Source: Flavonifractor porci (GTDB lineage Bacteria > Bacillota > Clostridia > Oscillospirales > Oscillospiraceae). From it: a stretch of 64,000 nucleotides of DNA. Positions 1 through 8,297 of this stretch are shown piece by piece. The stretch spans positions 25,084-89,083 of the forward strand of contig NZ_JBBHLB010000013.1 of assembly GCF_037572415.1 (NCBI RefSeq), given 5' to 3'. The position numbers were made by a program, and so were the translations under genes. Numbering within the stretch: the first letter of the stretch is position 1; the number at the start of each line of letters is the position of its first letter. The notes under the pieces were generated by a model. The model saw only the letters and a program-made list of their open reading frames with translations. It had not been told where the DNA came from and made no database searches.

Positions 1-9
1 CTCTTCCTT
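1..9 (-). promoter_or_regulatory. Ribosome binding site of a gene beyond the left edge
   Basis: Read on the minus strand, AAGGAAGAG follows the minD-like stop codon by about eight bases. It looks like the Shine-Dalgarno sequence of another gene co-transcribed with minD, whose start codon would lie just outside the window. Confidence 0.35.
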
Positions 10-17
10 TCGAGATA

Positions 18-761
18 TCAGGCTCGCAGCTTCATCAGCGGGACCTTTTGTCCCGTCAGCCGCTTGGCAATGTTTAAGTAGGCGATGGCGGCTCCCCGGC
101 TGGCGCACAGGATGAGGGGCTCTCCCCGGTTGGCGCTGAGGATGACCTGGGGGTCCTCCGGCACGATACCCAGCAGGGGCAGACCGGCGGTATCCATGGC
201 GTCGTCAATGGTGGTGTGGAGCCGCCGCAGGATCTTGGGCTGCACCCGGTTGACCACCAGGTGGAGCTGGGGCAGCTGCTTGCGCAGCACCGACACGGTG
301 CGCTGTGCGTCCCGCAGGGCGGAGGAATCGGTGGTGGAGACCACGATGGCCCGGTCCGCGGCGCAGCAGGCCAGCTGGAAGCCCTCGCCCAGTCCGGCGG
401 GGGAGTCCATCAAAATATAGTCGTACTTCTGCTTGGCCTGGCGGACCAGATCCCGCATGGCATACTCGCTGAGGGGTTCGTCGGGCAGGTTCACCGGCGC
501 GGTGATCAGGTTCAGACCCTGGATCACCGGGTGGGCGACCGCCGCCCGCTCCAGCGGACAGCGCCCGCAGAGCACGTCGGTAAAGTCCATCAGGGTTCGG
601 TCACTGAGGCCCAGATTCAGGTCCAGATTACGCAGTCCGATGTCCATATCGATGCACAGGACCTGATGCCCCAGAGCGGCCAGGCAGGAGCCTACGCCGC
701 CGGTGAGGGAGGTCTTTCCTGTGCCGCCCTTCCCTGAAGTGATAACGATTGCTGTGGACAT
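18..761 (-). CDS. minD: MinD-like ATPase lacking the usual C-terminal membrane helix
   Basis: A 247-residue ParA/MinD-superfamily ATPase. The deviant Walker A motif KGGTGKTS is at residues 11-18, followed by the MinD-type DMDIGLRNLDLNLGL segment at about 38-52 and DSPAG near 120. MinD normally recruits MinC to the membrane and sets the division site. The usual C-terminal amphipathic membrane-targeting helix, 15-20 residues past the VPL region, is absent: the protein stops at VPLMKLRA. Usual length is about 265-270. GGGAG lies 8 nt before the ATG, with its own promoter upstream, downstream of rsmG. It could be a cytosolic MinD paralogue rather than the canonical division protein. Confidence 0.75.
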   Translation of the reverse strand: MSTAIVITSGKGGTGKTSLTGGVGSCLAALGHQVLCIDMDIGLRNLDLNLGLSDRTLMDFTDVLCGRCPLERAAVAHPVIQGLNLITAPVNLPDEPLSEYAMRDLVRQAKQKYDYILMDSPAGLGEGFQLACCAADRAIVVSTTDSSALRDAQRTVSVLRKQLPQLHLVVNRVQPKILRRLHTTIDDAMDTAGLPLLGIVPEDPQVILSANRGEPLILCASRGAAIAYLNIAKRLTGQKVPLMKLRA

Positions 762-786
762 AGGTTCACTCCCGACATATAAGATT

Positions 787-815
787 AGAATAACACATTA
801 TTTCGTCAGACGCAA
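787..815 (-). promoter_or_regulatory. Promoter of minD-like gene
   Basis: On the minus strand TTGCGT (-35) and TATTCT (-10) are separated by 17 bp, upstream of the minD start and downstream of the rsmG stop. minD therefore need not depend on read-through from rsmG. Confidence 0.55.
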
Positions 816-849
816 TGCTTAACTTAGTCATATATGCACAAAATCTCCC

Positions 850-1611
850 TTAAAGGGGGGTTTTCTGCATTCTGGCCCACCGGCGGGGATAGCCCTTGGG
901 GGTGGGGGAGACCTTCTCCACCACCACTACCCGGTGGGTGACCCCGGTGCCGGGGATCTCGTAGTCCACTCGGGGCAGCAGACGGCCCCCCAGCTTGGCA
1001 ATGGCCCGGGCCGCCCGGTCCACCTCGTCGGCGCTGTCCACGCTCTTCATGGCCAGGAACTTGCCGCCTACCTTTACATAGGGCAGGCACAGCTCGCTGA
1101 GCACCTCCAGAGAGGCCACCGCCCGGGACACGGCGAAGTCAAAGCTGTCCCGGAAGCCCTCCTGATGGGCCTGCTCCTCCCCACGGGCGTGGAGACAGGT
1201 GATTTTGTCAAGCGAAAGAGCTTTACAGACAGTTTCCAACCAGTTGACCCGCTTGCCCAGACTGTCCAGCAGGGTGACCGTCAGAGAGGGCTCCAGGATC
1301 TTCAGGGGCATACCAGGGAATCCGGCGCCGGTGCCCACGTCAATGAGGGTCTTGTCTTTGAAGTCCTCGCCGATGGTGAGCAGGGCGGCGCAGTCCAGGA
1401 AGTGGAGGTCCACCACCTGGTCGGGATCGGTGATGGCGGTCAGATTCATGACCTGATTCTGCTCCAGCAGCATGGCGCCGTATTGGGCCAGGGCTTCCGC
1501 GCCTCCCGGCGTATGAATGCTCAGGGTATCCAGTCCCTGCTGAATGCGGGGCAGCTGGGCGTCCAGACGGAAGGATGTGGAAGTCTGGGTGGTGTTTTTC
1601 TCGTCGGCCAT
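850..1611 (-). CDS. rsmG: 16S rRNA (guanine-N7)-methyltransferase RsmG
   Basis: A 253-residue class I SAM-dependent methyltransferase of the GidB/RsmG family, which methylates N7 of the 530-loop guanine (G527) of 16S rRNA. The SAM-binding motif DVGTGAGFPGMPLKI is near residues 91-105, followed by LLDSLGKR, and VSRAVA is near 160-165. AAAGGAG lies 8 nt before the ATG. Length is slightly above the usual 210-240, with a 15-residue polar N-terminal extension. rsmG lies near noc-soj-spo0J in many Firmicutes, consistent with the parAB/noc genes 5 kb away. Confidence 0.93.
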   Translation of the reverse strand: MADEKNTTQTSTSFRLDAQLPRIQQGLDTLSIHTPGGAEALAQYGAMLLEQNQVMNLTAITDPDQVVDLHFLDCAALLTIGEDFKDKTLIDVGTGAGFPGMPLKILEPSLTVTLLDSLGKRVNWLETVCKALSLDKITCLHARGEEQAHQEGFRDSFDFAVSRAVASLEVLSELCLPYVKVGGKFLAMKSVDSADEVDRAARAIAKLGGRLLPRVDYEIPGTGVTHRVVVVEKVSPTPKGYPRRWARMQKTPL

Positions 1612-1674
1612 GGATTTGACTCCTTTTTCAGATACTTTTCCCCAAAGAGGGGAGGGGATGTGGAAAACCGGCCC

Positions 1675-3489
1675 TTACTTCAGGGTGATCCGGTAGGTGG
1701 CGCCGTCCATACCCACGAAAGCCTGTCCGTTTTCATCCACCGGTCCGGTCCAGTCGAAGATCTGGGGGGTGACGGGCTGGAAGTTCCGGTCCAGGTAGTA
1801 GGTGCCGCAGCGGAAGTAGTTTCCGGTGAGGGTGATGTTCTGGCCCTTATAGGAAGAGGCAGCGTCAGGCACGGCGGAGCCGTCGGCGGTAAGCCACTGG
1901 CCGGAGTCGCTGTAGAACCAGGGGCCGCCCCGGTGCTCCAGTCGGGACTGGGTGCAGGGGATGACCAGCTTGCCGGTAGTGTCGATGACGCCCCAGCCGC
2001 CCTCCTGCTTGACGGCGGCGTAGCCGTCACGGAAGTATTTGACCTCGATGTACTGGGCAGGGATGACCCAGTCGCCCTTGGTGTTCACAAAGCCATACAG
2101 CCGGGCGCTCTCATCCAGGCAGGGGGCCAGACCGTCGCTGAGCACATCCCAATGGCCGCCGCCGGTGAGGGTGGCAATGGAGGCGCCGGTCCGGTCATGG
2201 AGGACGGGATCGGCCCCGTAGGAGGGCTGGCTGATAAACAAACCGTCTCCCAGCAGCTTGCAGGACCAGTTGGGCGTAAAGGGAACGGCGGCCCAGTCCT
2301 TGGTGCTGTCCATCACGGCGTAGCTATCGTCGGCGGCCTGCATCATCACCAGACCGTCCTCGTTGGCGTCCAGGAACACCATGCCCTTCTCCGGGGTATA
2401 CCAGGTGCCGTCGGCACGGTACAGGGCCCAGTGGTCCTCGTAGGTCACGGGGAGCAGGGAGGAGGTGGACCAGCTGCCGTCGGCCTTACCGCCCTTCAGA
2501 TCCAGGGCGGTAAGGGTATAGCGGCTGTCGTCCACCGTTTTAAGGGTGAACTCCTGGCGCAGCTCCGGCCGGATGAGCCGGGCCGCCATGGTGGCCATCT
2601 CCGCCCGGCTCAGGGTGCCGTTGGCACGGAAAGTGCCGTAGTCGTCGGTGCCGGTGAGGATGCCCGCCTGATAGAAGGGGAGGACCACATCCTTGGTCTC
2701 CTCGGTGGCGTCAGGGAAGTCGGTGATGTCGTTGATGGGCTCCAGCAGGTCGCCGGACACCAGGCTGAGCAGCTTCACAAAGTCCAGCCGGGTGGCGGTT
2801 TCGCCCAGGCCGTTAATCTGGTCGGGACCGGTATGGAGCACCGTCTCCAGATAGTAGGCGGTGTTTCGGCTCCAGCTGCCGGGGGCGGGCCGCCACAGGG
2901 CGTCCCACAGATCATCGTAATACTGCTGGTAGTTCTGACTGTGGAAGTCAGGCTGGAAGTAGAAGGGCGGCTTCCAGCTCTGCGCCTGCCAGTTAAGGGT
3001 GCCAGTGTAGTTTGTGCCGTTGAGGGTAAGGGTGACGGTCTGGCCTTCGGCTGCCTTCCAGCTTTCATCCAGATTGAAACAGAGCTGGAGACTCTTTTCA
3101 TCCAGCCAGAAGCCGGTGTTGCTGTTTTCCTGGAGACCGACGGAAGTGCCGTCGGCCCGGGTGAGGACGATCTGACCCCACTCCGCGGGCGCTTCAGGCA
3201 GGGTGCCGTCCCCGCCGTTCAGAATATGGTGGATGCGCCCGGCCAGGGTGGCCGCCTCGCCGATGGTGACGGAGCGGCTGGGGGAGAAGTTTCCGTTGCC
3301 GGTGCCGTTGAGCAGGCCGGTGACGTAGCACAGACCGGCGGCGTCGGTATACCAGCTGCCGCTGGCCACGTCTGCGAAGGACGCGGGTTCCCGTACAGCG
3401 GGGAAGGAGTCCTCCACGCCGGTTTGGGCGGCCAGGACGGGTGTTACAAGCAGAGAGCCGGTCAAAAGCAGGGAAAGCAGTCGTTTCAT
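1675..3489 (-). CDS. Secreted SLH-domain protein with WG repeats
   Basis: A 604-residue exported protein. It has a Sec signal peptide at 1-21 (VLAAQ cleavage region), an SLH-like segment at about 35-95, another at about 255-315 (FPDATEETKDVVLPFYQAG, then SRAEMATMAARL), and WG-type repeats at about 460-520 (YGFVNTKGDWVIP, WGVIDTTGKLVIP). SLH domains usually anchor proteins to the secondary cell-wall polymer; WG repeats have no defined activity. No catalytic domain is recognised in the middle. AGGTAAGCGCT precedes the ATG. A cell-surface structural or sensory role is inferred. Confidence 0.75.
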   Translation of the reverse strand: MKRLLSLLLTGSLLVTPVLAAQTGVEDSFPAVREPASFADVASGSWYTDAAGLCYVTGLLNGTGNGNFSPSRSVTIGEAATLAGRIHHILNGGDGTLPEAPAEWGQIVLTRADGTSVGLQENSNTGFWLDEKSLQLCFNLDESWKAAEGQTVTLTLNGTNYTGTLNWQAQSWKPPFYFQPDFHSQNYQQYYDDLWDALWRPAPGSWSRNTAYYLETVLHTGPDQINGLGETATRLDFVKLLSLVSGDLLEPINDITDFPDATEETKDVVLPFYQAGILTGTDDYGTFRANGTLSRAEMATMAARLIRPELRQEFTLKTVDDSRYTLTALDLKGGKADGSWSTSSLLPVTYEDHWALYRADGTWYTPEKGMVFLDANEDGLVMMQAADDSYAVMDSTKDWAAVPFTPNWSCKLLGDGLFISQPSYGADPVLHDRTGASIATLTGGGHWDVLSDGLAPCLDESARLYGFVNTKGDWVIPAQYIEVKYFRDGYAAVKQEGGWGVIDTTGKLVIPCTQSRLEHRGGPWFYSDSGQWLTADGSAVPDAASSYKGQNITLTGNYFRCGTYYLDRNFQPVTPQIFDWTGPVDENGQAFVGMDGATYRITLK

Positions 3490-3541
3490 AGCGCTTACCT
3501 CCGTTTCACGGTGGGACGTAAGGTCCCGGGGCTTGTTCCAT

Positions 3542-3895
3542 TCAGATACCGAAATTGGCCAGCAGGGGAGGGACGCCCAGCACCAGGCTTACCACAAAGC
3601 CCACGGCGCAGAGTACCGCCAGAATGGCCATGGACACCTTCCGGGAATAGGTGCTGTCCGGGTGCCGGGCCAGATAGAGGGAGATGGCAAAGATACCGGC
3701 GATGCCGGGGCAGGCGAAGAGGGGGGCGATGCCGGTGAGGTATTTGCCTCCATTGAAGAAGGGGTAGAGGTTGAGGATCACAAAGCCCACCATATACACG
3801 ATGCCCACCCAGGCCATGATGCGCTTCACCGGGGAGGCGGGAACGTAGGGCTCCCGCTCCTCCCGGCTGGTGTTGTTGTCGGGCCGGTCAGTCAT
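3542..3895 (-). CDS. Small three-helix membrane protein
   Basis: A 117-residue protein of unrecognised family. A polar N-terminus (1-22) is followed by three hydrophobic segments at about 27-48, 58-76 and 88-110. The start codon lies inside the 3' end of mscL (ATG followed directly by ACTGA; 8-bp overlap), so translation is probably coupled to mscL. The pairing suggests a membrane function, but nothing in the sequence gives an activity. Confidence 0.6.
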   Translation of the reverse strand: MTDRPDNNTSREEREPYVPASPVKRIMAWVGIVYMVGFVILNLYPFFNGGKYLTGIAPLFACPGIAGIFAISLYLARHPDSTYSRKVSMAILAVLCAVGFVVSLVLGVPPLLANFGI

Positions 3896-4307
3896 GGTTC
3901 TGCTCCTTCAGCAGGTCACGGATCTCCGTGAGCAGCTGCTCCTGGGTGGTGAGCACCGGCTCTGCCGGAGCGGTCTCGGCGGCCTCCTCCTTCTTGCGGT
4001 GGAAACGGTTGATGCCCTTCACCAGGCAGAAGATGACGAAGGCCATAATGAGGAAGTTGACCACCGCCTGGATAAAGCTGCCGAAGGCAATGGTGGCGCC
4101 CCCCACCTGGAAGGTGAGGGCGGCAAAGGTGGACTCGCCGATGAACAGGCCCACGAAGGGCATGAGGATGTCGTTGGTCAGGGAATCCACGATGGACTTG
4201 AAGGCGCCGCCGATGATGACGCCCACGGCCAGATCCATCACGTTGCCACGGGCGATGAACTTGCGGAACTCGGCCATAAAGCCTTTGGTTTTCTCTTTTG
4301 CGGACAT
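3888..4307 (-). CDS. mscL: Large-conductance mechanosensitive channel MscL
   Basis: A 139-residue homopentameric stretch-activated channel that releases solutes on hypo-osmotic shock. The N-terminal helix (FMAEFRKFIARGNVMDLAVGVIIGGAF) runs into TM1 at about 20-45, with TM2 at about 75-100 and a C-terminal cytoplasmic helix at about 115-139 ending TEIRDLLKEQ. Length matches the family. AAAGGAG lies 6 nt before the ATG. It lies between serS and a small membrane protein whose start overlaps its stop. Confidence 0.95.
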   Translation of the reverse strand: MSAKEKTKGFMAEFRKFIARGNVMDLAVGVIIGGAFKSIVDSLTNDILMPFVGLFIGESTFAALTFQVGGATIAFGSFIQAVVNFLIMAFVIFCLVKGINRFHRKKEEAAETAPAEPVLTTQEQLLTEIRDLLKEQNHD

Positions 4308-4327
4308 TTGGTACTCCTTTATTCTAT

Positions 4328-4354
4328 GCGGGCGGCCACAAGGGCCGCCCCTGC
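4328..4354. repeat. GC-rich intergenic hairpin, probable truncated copy of the GTAGGGGC repeat
   Basis: GGGCGGCC and GGCCGCCC form an 8-bp stem with a 5-nt loop between serS and mscL. On the minus strand it reads CGCAGGGGCGGCC, resembling the GTAGGGGC repeats at 15.3 and 58.5 kb. No T tract follows, so it is not a standard terminator. Confidence 0.4.
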
Positions 4355-4359
4355 GTTCA

Positions 4360-5661
4360 TTAGTGCTTGGGCACCAGCACTTCCTTGCCGCCCATGTAGG
4401 GGCGCAGGACGGCAGGGATCTTCACGCTGCCGTCGGCCTGGAGGTTGTTCTCCAGGAAGGCGATGAGCATACGGGGAGGAGCCACCACGGTGTTGTTCAG
4501 GGTGTGGGGCAGGTAGGTGCCCTTCTCGCCCTTGACGCGCATCTTCAGGCGGCGGGCCTGGGCGTCGCCCAGGTTGGAGCAGGAGCACACCTCGAAGTAC
4601 TTCTGCTGACGGGGAGACCAGGCCTCGATGTCGCAGGACTTGACCTTCAGGTCGGCCAGGTCGCCGGAGCAGCACTCCAGCTGACGGACGGGGATGTCCA
4701 GGGAGCGGAAGAGCTCCACGGAGTAGCGCCACATCTGCTCATACCAGTGCATGGAGTCCTCGGGCTTACAGACAACCACCATCTCCTGCTTCTCAAACTG
4801 GTGGATGCGGTACACGCCCCGCTCCTCGATGCCGTGAGCGCCCTTCTCCTTGCGGAAGCAGGGGGAGTAGGAGGTGAGGGTCTGGGGCAGCTTCTCCTCG
4901 GGGATGATCTGGTCAATGAACTTGCCGATCATGGAGTGCTCGGAGGTGCCGATCAGATACAGATCCTCGCCCTCGATCTTGTACATCATGGCGTCCATCT
5001 CGGTCTGGGACATAACGCCCTCCACCACGTTGCCGTGGATCATGAAGGGGGGCACGCAGAAGGTGAAGCCCTTGTCGATCATAAAGTCCCGGGCGTAGGC
5101 CAGCACAGCCTCGTGGAGGCGGGCGATGTCACCCATCAGATAGTAGAAGCCGTTGCCGGACACACGACCGGCGGCGTCCATGTCGATGCCGTCAAAGGAC
5201 TCCATGATCTGGGTATGGTAGGGGATCTCATAGTCGGGGGTGACGGGCTCCCCGAAGCGCTGGACCTCCACGTTGCAGGAGTCGTCAGGGCCGATGGGCA
5301 CGGAGGGGTCGATGATGTTGGGGATGACCAGCATGATCTTGCGGATCTCCTCAGCCAGCTCGGTCTCCCGGTTCTCCAGGAAGGCCAGACGGTCGGCGTC
5401 TGCCTTGACCTCGGCCTTCAGAGCCTCGGCCTCGGCCAGCTTGGAGGGGTCCTTCTTGGACTGGCCCATCAGCACGCCCACCTGCTTGCTCTTGGCGTTG
5501 CGGGCGGTACGCAGATCCTGGGCCTCCTGGATGGTCTTGCGGTTCTCAGCGTCCAGGGCGATGACCTGGTCCACCAGGGGCAGCTTCTCCTCCTGGAACT
5601 TCTTCTTGATGTTTTCCTTGACGATCTCGGGGTTCTCACGGACAAACTTGATATCCAGCAT
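4360..5661 (-). CDS. serS: Seryl-tRNA synthetase
   Basis: A 433-residue class II aminoacyl-tRNA synthetase charging tRNA-Ser. The N-terminal 110 residues (MLDIKFVRENPEIV onward) form the antiparallel coiled-coil arm that grips the long variable arm of tRNA-Ser. Class II motif 2 is FRKEKGAHGIEERGVYRIHQF at about 271-291, and the serine-site and motif 3 region includes DIEAWSPRQQKYFEV near 352-366. Length is normal (420-430). No T-box leader fits in the 164-bp upstream gap, which instead holds a parS site. Confidence 0.97.
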   Translation of the reverse strand: MLDIKFVRENPEIVKENIKKKFQEEKLPLVDQVIALDAENRKTIQEAQDLRTARNAKSKQVGVLMGQSKKDPSKLAEAEALKAEVKADADRLAFLENRETELAEEIRKIMLVIPNIIDPSVPIGPDDSCNVEVQRFGEPVTPDYEIPYHTQIMESFDGIDMDAAGRVSGNGFYYLMGDIARLHEAVLAYARDFMIDKGFTFCVPPFMIHGNVVEGVMSQTEMDAMMYKIEGEDLYLIGTSEHSMIGKFIDQIIPEEKLPQTLTSYSPCFRKEKGAHGIEERGVYRIHQFEKQEMVVVCKPEDSMHWYEQMWRYSVELFRSLDIPVRQLECCSGDLADLKVKSCDIEAWSPRQQKYFEVCSCSNLGDAQARRLKMRVKGEKGTYLPHTLNNTVVAPPRMLIAFLENNLQADGSVKIPAVLRPYMGGKEVLVPKH

Positions 5662-5700
5662 GGTGTATTCAACCTTTCTGATGTGTGATAGGGAAGGGAA

Positions 5701-5725
5701 GGCAGGCGGCTTTTGGACGCCTGCC
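5701..5725. other. Hairpin next to parS
   Basis: GGCAGGCG and CGCCTGCC form a perfect 8-bp stem with a 9-nt loop in the serS leader, directly abutting the parS palindrome. No T tract follows on either strand. Nothing else is seen in 5662-5825. Confidence 0.4.
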
Positions 5726-5740
5726 GTTTCACGTGAAACA
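5725..5740. other. parS site (15 of 16 bases)
   Basis: CGTTTCACGTGAAACA matches the ParB-binding palindrome TGTTTCACGTGAAACA except for the first base. It lies in the serS leader about 0.6 kb downstream of parB. ParB-CTP clamps load at such sites and spread. Confidence 0.9.
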
Positions 5741-5825
5741 ATGTGCGGGACAGAATGTTGTGACAGGTGGCCCGAGTCTTCTGCTCGGCTGCCATGTCTT
5801 CGGTAAGTTGGCCATTACATCCCGT

Positions 5826-6377
5826 TTAATACAGGGCTTCGTAGATCTCCTGATAGCGGTCGTAGGGGGAGAAGCGGCCGTTGTCGGTAATGCTCTCCTT
5901 GGGCAGGTACTGGGGCAGCTCTTCGCCCATCTCCTCAATAAGGCCGCGGGCCTGGGTATAGCGGCCCCGGCTATAGGCTTCGTTGATCTGCCAGAACCAG
6001 TCCATGGCCTGGGTGCTCTTGGTCAGCGCCTCATGCTCCTGCTCCAGCGCCTCCAGGCGGTCCTCCTGTTCCCGGATGGTCTGCTGGTTGTCGGAGACAG
6101 CGGATTGCAGATCTTCCACCTGCTTGGTCAGCGCTTCATTCTGGGCAATGGTATTTTGCAGGGACTGGGTGGCGGAGTTAGAAGTCTCCTGCAGGTTGTC
6201 GATGGCCTCCTGATTGGCCCGGCGCTGCATGAGGAAGGACATGAGCAGCAGCAGGAAGGCCGCTGCGAACAGGATCATCAGATAGAAGAGCACTGGGTTG
6301 CGCTTGGCGGGCTTTTCATGCTCGGCCTCGTGCTGGAGGCGGCTGCGCTCCTGCTTCTCGGGATCGGGTTTGCTCAA
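5826..6377 (-). CDS. Single-pass membrane protein with coiled coil, downstream of parB
   Basis: A 183-residue protein of unrecognised family: a charged N-terminus (1-25), one transmembrane helix at about 28-49 (LFYLMILFAAAFLLLLMSFL), then a long coiled coil at about 52-120 rich in Q, E and L, and a 60-residue C-terminal helical region ending YDRYQEIYEALY. The start is TTG, overlapping the parB stop (TTGA), with GGGAGGT 8 nt upstream, so translation is coupled to parB. The position suggests linking chromosome segregation to the membrane; that is inference. Confidence 0.7.
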   Translation of the reverse strand: MSKPDPEKQERSRLQHEAEHEKPAKRNPVLFYLMILFAAAFLLLLMSFLMQRRANQEAIDNLQETSNSATQSLQNTIAQNEALTKQVEDLQSAVSDNQQTIREQEDRLEALEQEHEALTKSTQAMDWFWQINEAYSRGRYTQARGLIEEMGEELPQYLPKESITDNGRFSPYDRYQEIYEALY

Positions 6378-7270
6378 AGGTCGGCACCTCCCTGATTGGA
6401 GGAGGGCAGCTGTTCCAGCAGGTCCAGCAGCGTGTTCAGATCCTCCGGATTATAGTATTCCAGTTCTATTTTACCCTTTTTCCTGCCGCTGATAATGTTG
6501 ACCTTGCGGCCAAACCGGGCGGCCAGGGATTTTTCCGCTGCCCGCAGGTAAATGGACAGGTCGGGGCCGGGCGGGGGAGAGGGGGGCTCCTTTTCGCCGG
6601 CCGCCAGCCGCTTGGCCAGGGCTTCGGTCTGCCGGACCGACAGGTCCTCGGCAATGACCTTCTGGGCCAGCTTCTTTTGCAGCTCGCCGGTGGGGGCGGC
6701 CAGAATGGCCCGGGCGTGTCCGGCGGACAGCTTGCCCTCCTCCAGCAGCTGGTGGACGGGATCGGGGAGAGCCAGAAGACGCAGGGCGTTGGCCACTGCC
6801 GGGCGGGATTTGCCCACCCGCTGGGCCACCTCCTCCTGGGTGAGGCCGTACTCGTCCATCAGGACTTTGTAGCCGTTGGCCTCTTCCACCGGGTTCAGGT
6901 CCTCCCGCTGGAGGTTTTCAATGAGGCCCAGCTCCATGACCTTCCGGTCGTCGGCCTCGATGATGACGGCGGGAATTTCGGTGAGGCCCGCGATTTTGGC
7001 GGCCCGCCACCGGCGCTCGCCGGCGATGATCTGATAGTAGCCGGAGGCCAGCCGCCGCACGGTCAGGGGCTGAATGACCCCGTGGGTGCGGATGGAGTCG
7101 GCCAGATCCTGGAGGGATTCCTCGTCGAACCGCTTCCGGGGCTGCTTCAGGCCGGGTTCCACTTGGGAGATGGGGAGGGAGAGGGAACCACCCTCCTGGG
7201 ACTGGAGGGCGGCGTCGCCCAGCAGCGCGCCCAGGCCTCTGCCCAGGCCGCGTTCCAATGCCATGGTCAT
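6374..7270 (-). CDS. parB: Chromosome partitioning protein ParB (Spo0J)
   Basis: A 298-residue ParB/Spo0J CTPase that binds parS, slides and recruits SMC. The N-terminus LERGLGRGLGALLG is typical. The CTP-binding domain has IAGERRWRAAKIAGL at about 82-96 and ENLQREDLNPVEEA near 117-130. The helix-turn-helix includes LTQEEVAQRVGKSRPAVANALRLL at about 138-161, and the C-terminal dimerisation helix is at about 255-298. The start ATG overlaps the parA stop as ATGA; a second ATG two codons on is 9 nt from GGAG and could also serve. Confidence 0.95.
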   Translation of the reverse strand: MTMALERGLGRGLGALLGDAALQSQEGGSLSLPISQVEPGLKQPRKRFDEESLQDLADSIRTHGVIQPLTVRRLASGYYQIIAGERRWRAAKIAGLTEIPAVIIEADDRKVMELGLIENLQREDLNPVEEANGYKVLMDEYGLTQEEVAQRVGKSRPAVANALRLLALPDPVHQLLEEGKLSAGHARAILAAPTGELQKKLAQKVIAEDLSVRQTEALAKRLAAGEKEPPSPPPGPDLSIYLRAAEKSLAARFGRKVNIISGRKKGKIELEYYNPEDLNTLLDLLEQLPSSNQGGADL

Positions 7271-8052
7271 TCGCTCCTTTCTTCCCGGGTAATGGAAAAT
7301 TGGTTGTGTTCCAGCAGCTCGGCCGCCAGGGCTCCATAGGCCTCGGCCCCCCGGGAATAGGGGTCATAGGCCTGCACCGGCTTGCCAAAGCTGGGGGCCT
7401 CGGACAGGCGGACGTTGCGGGGGATCACCGTGGCGTATACCTGACCGGGGAAGTGGCGCTTGACCTCCTCCGCCACCTGCATGGACAGATTGGTCCGCCC
7501 ATCGTACATGGTGAGGACCACTCCTTCCAGTCCGATCCTGGGGTTGAGGGACCGCTTGACGATGCGGATGGTGGACAGCAGATCGCTCAGTCCTTCCAGG
7601 GCGTAGTACTCACACTGCACCGGTACCAGCACGGAATCGGCGGCGCACAGAGCGTTGAGGGTGAGCAGCTCCAGAGAGGGGGGACAGTCAATGAAGATAT
7701 AGTCATAGTCTCCGTCCAGAGCATCCAGAGCGTTTTTCAGCAGATATTCCCGGTGGTCGGCAGTGATCATCTCCACGGTGGCGCCTGCCAGGGATTTGTT
7801 GGCGGGGATCACGTCCACGTAGGGAGTGGATACCACAGCTTTGCGGACGTCGGTGCCGTTGAGGAGCACATCGTAGATGTTGGGGGAGATGGTCTTGTCC
7901 ACACCAAAGCCGGAGGTGGTATTGGCCTGGGGGTCAAAGTCGCAGACCAGTACCCGCTGGTCCAGCTTTTTCAGGGCGGCGGCCAGGTTGACGCAGGTGG
8001 TGGTTTTGCCCACCCCGCCCTTCTGATTTACAATAGCGATGGTTTTTGCCAT
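7267..8052 (-). CDS. parA: Chromosome partitioning ATPase ParA (Soj)
   Basis: A 261-residue Walker-type ATPase that binds DNA non-specifically and is stimulated by ParB; in Firmicutes it also modulates DnaA. The deviant Walker A KGGVGKTT is at 10-17, Walker B-like YIFIDCPPSL near 117-126, and LEGVVLTMYD in the C-terminal half. The chosen ATG (MAKTIAIVNQKGG) gives the standard N-terminus; an in-frame upstream extension lacks a binding site and family similarity. It forms an operon with parB (4-bp overlap) and the coiled-coil membrane protein. Confidence 0.96.
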   Translation of the reverse strand: MAKTIAIVNQKGGVGKTTTCVNLAAALKKLDQRVLVCDFDPQANTTSGFGVDKTISPNIYDVLLNGTDVRKAVVSTPYVDVIPANKSLAGATVEMITADHREYLLKNALDALDGDYDYIFIDCPPSLELLTLNALCAADSVLVPVQCEYYALEGLSDLLSTIRIVKRSLNPRIGLEGVVLTMYDGRTNLSMQVAEEVKRHFPGQVYATVIPRNVRLSEAPSFGKPVQAYDPYSRGAEAYGALAAELLEHNQFSITREERSE

Positions 8053-8089
8053 AGCGCACCTGCCTTTTTCTTGTAAAGGTTCAGGTTCT

Positions 8090-8118
8090 ATTATATCCCC
8101 TTGCCTGACGCAATTCAA
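8090..8118 (-). promoter_or_regulatory. Promoter of parA-parB operon
   Basis: On the minus strand TTGAAT (-35) and a perfect TATAAT (-10) are 17 bp apart, about 38 bp before the parA ATG. Two parS sites lie 150-200 bp upstream, so ParB spreading could repress it. Confidence 0.75.
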
Positions 8119-8167
8119 CAGCAAAAGAAAAAGAATGGTTGTTTCACTGTTTCACGCCGCAGCGTAA

Positions 8168-8194
8168 AGAAAATGTGCCGGTGGCACATTTTTT
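8168..8194 (-). terminator. Terminator of noc-like gene
   Basis: AAATGTGCC and GGCACATTT form a 9-bp stem with a 3-nt loop. On the minus strand the stem is followed by TTCTTT and on the plus strand by TTT, so it may act in both directions. It separates noc from the parA promoter. Confidence 0.6.
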
Positions 8195-8250
8195 AGCGTA
8201 GGTCGCCGCAGCTGTGCTGGCGCGAGGGCACTATGCAAAAAGAGAGTGTG

Positions 8251-8266
8251 TGTTTCACGTGAAACA
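8251..8266. other. parS site (perfect)
   Basis: TGTTTCACGTGAAACA, a perfect 16-bp parS palindrome between parA and the noc-like gene. Confidence 0.97.
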
Positions 8267-8297
8267 AGCTGGAAATGTCAAACAGAAAAAGACCGGA

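Noticed and set aside
934..3738. A very long open frame on the plus strand opposite rsmG and the SLH protein
   Set aside because: It lies antisense to two well-supported genes, has Gly/Val/His-rich composition typical of GC-rich shadow frames, and no ribosome binding site.
5662..5825. T-box leader for serS
   Set aside because: The gap is too short and lacks the T-box sequence AGGGTGGNACCGCG and a specifier stem.
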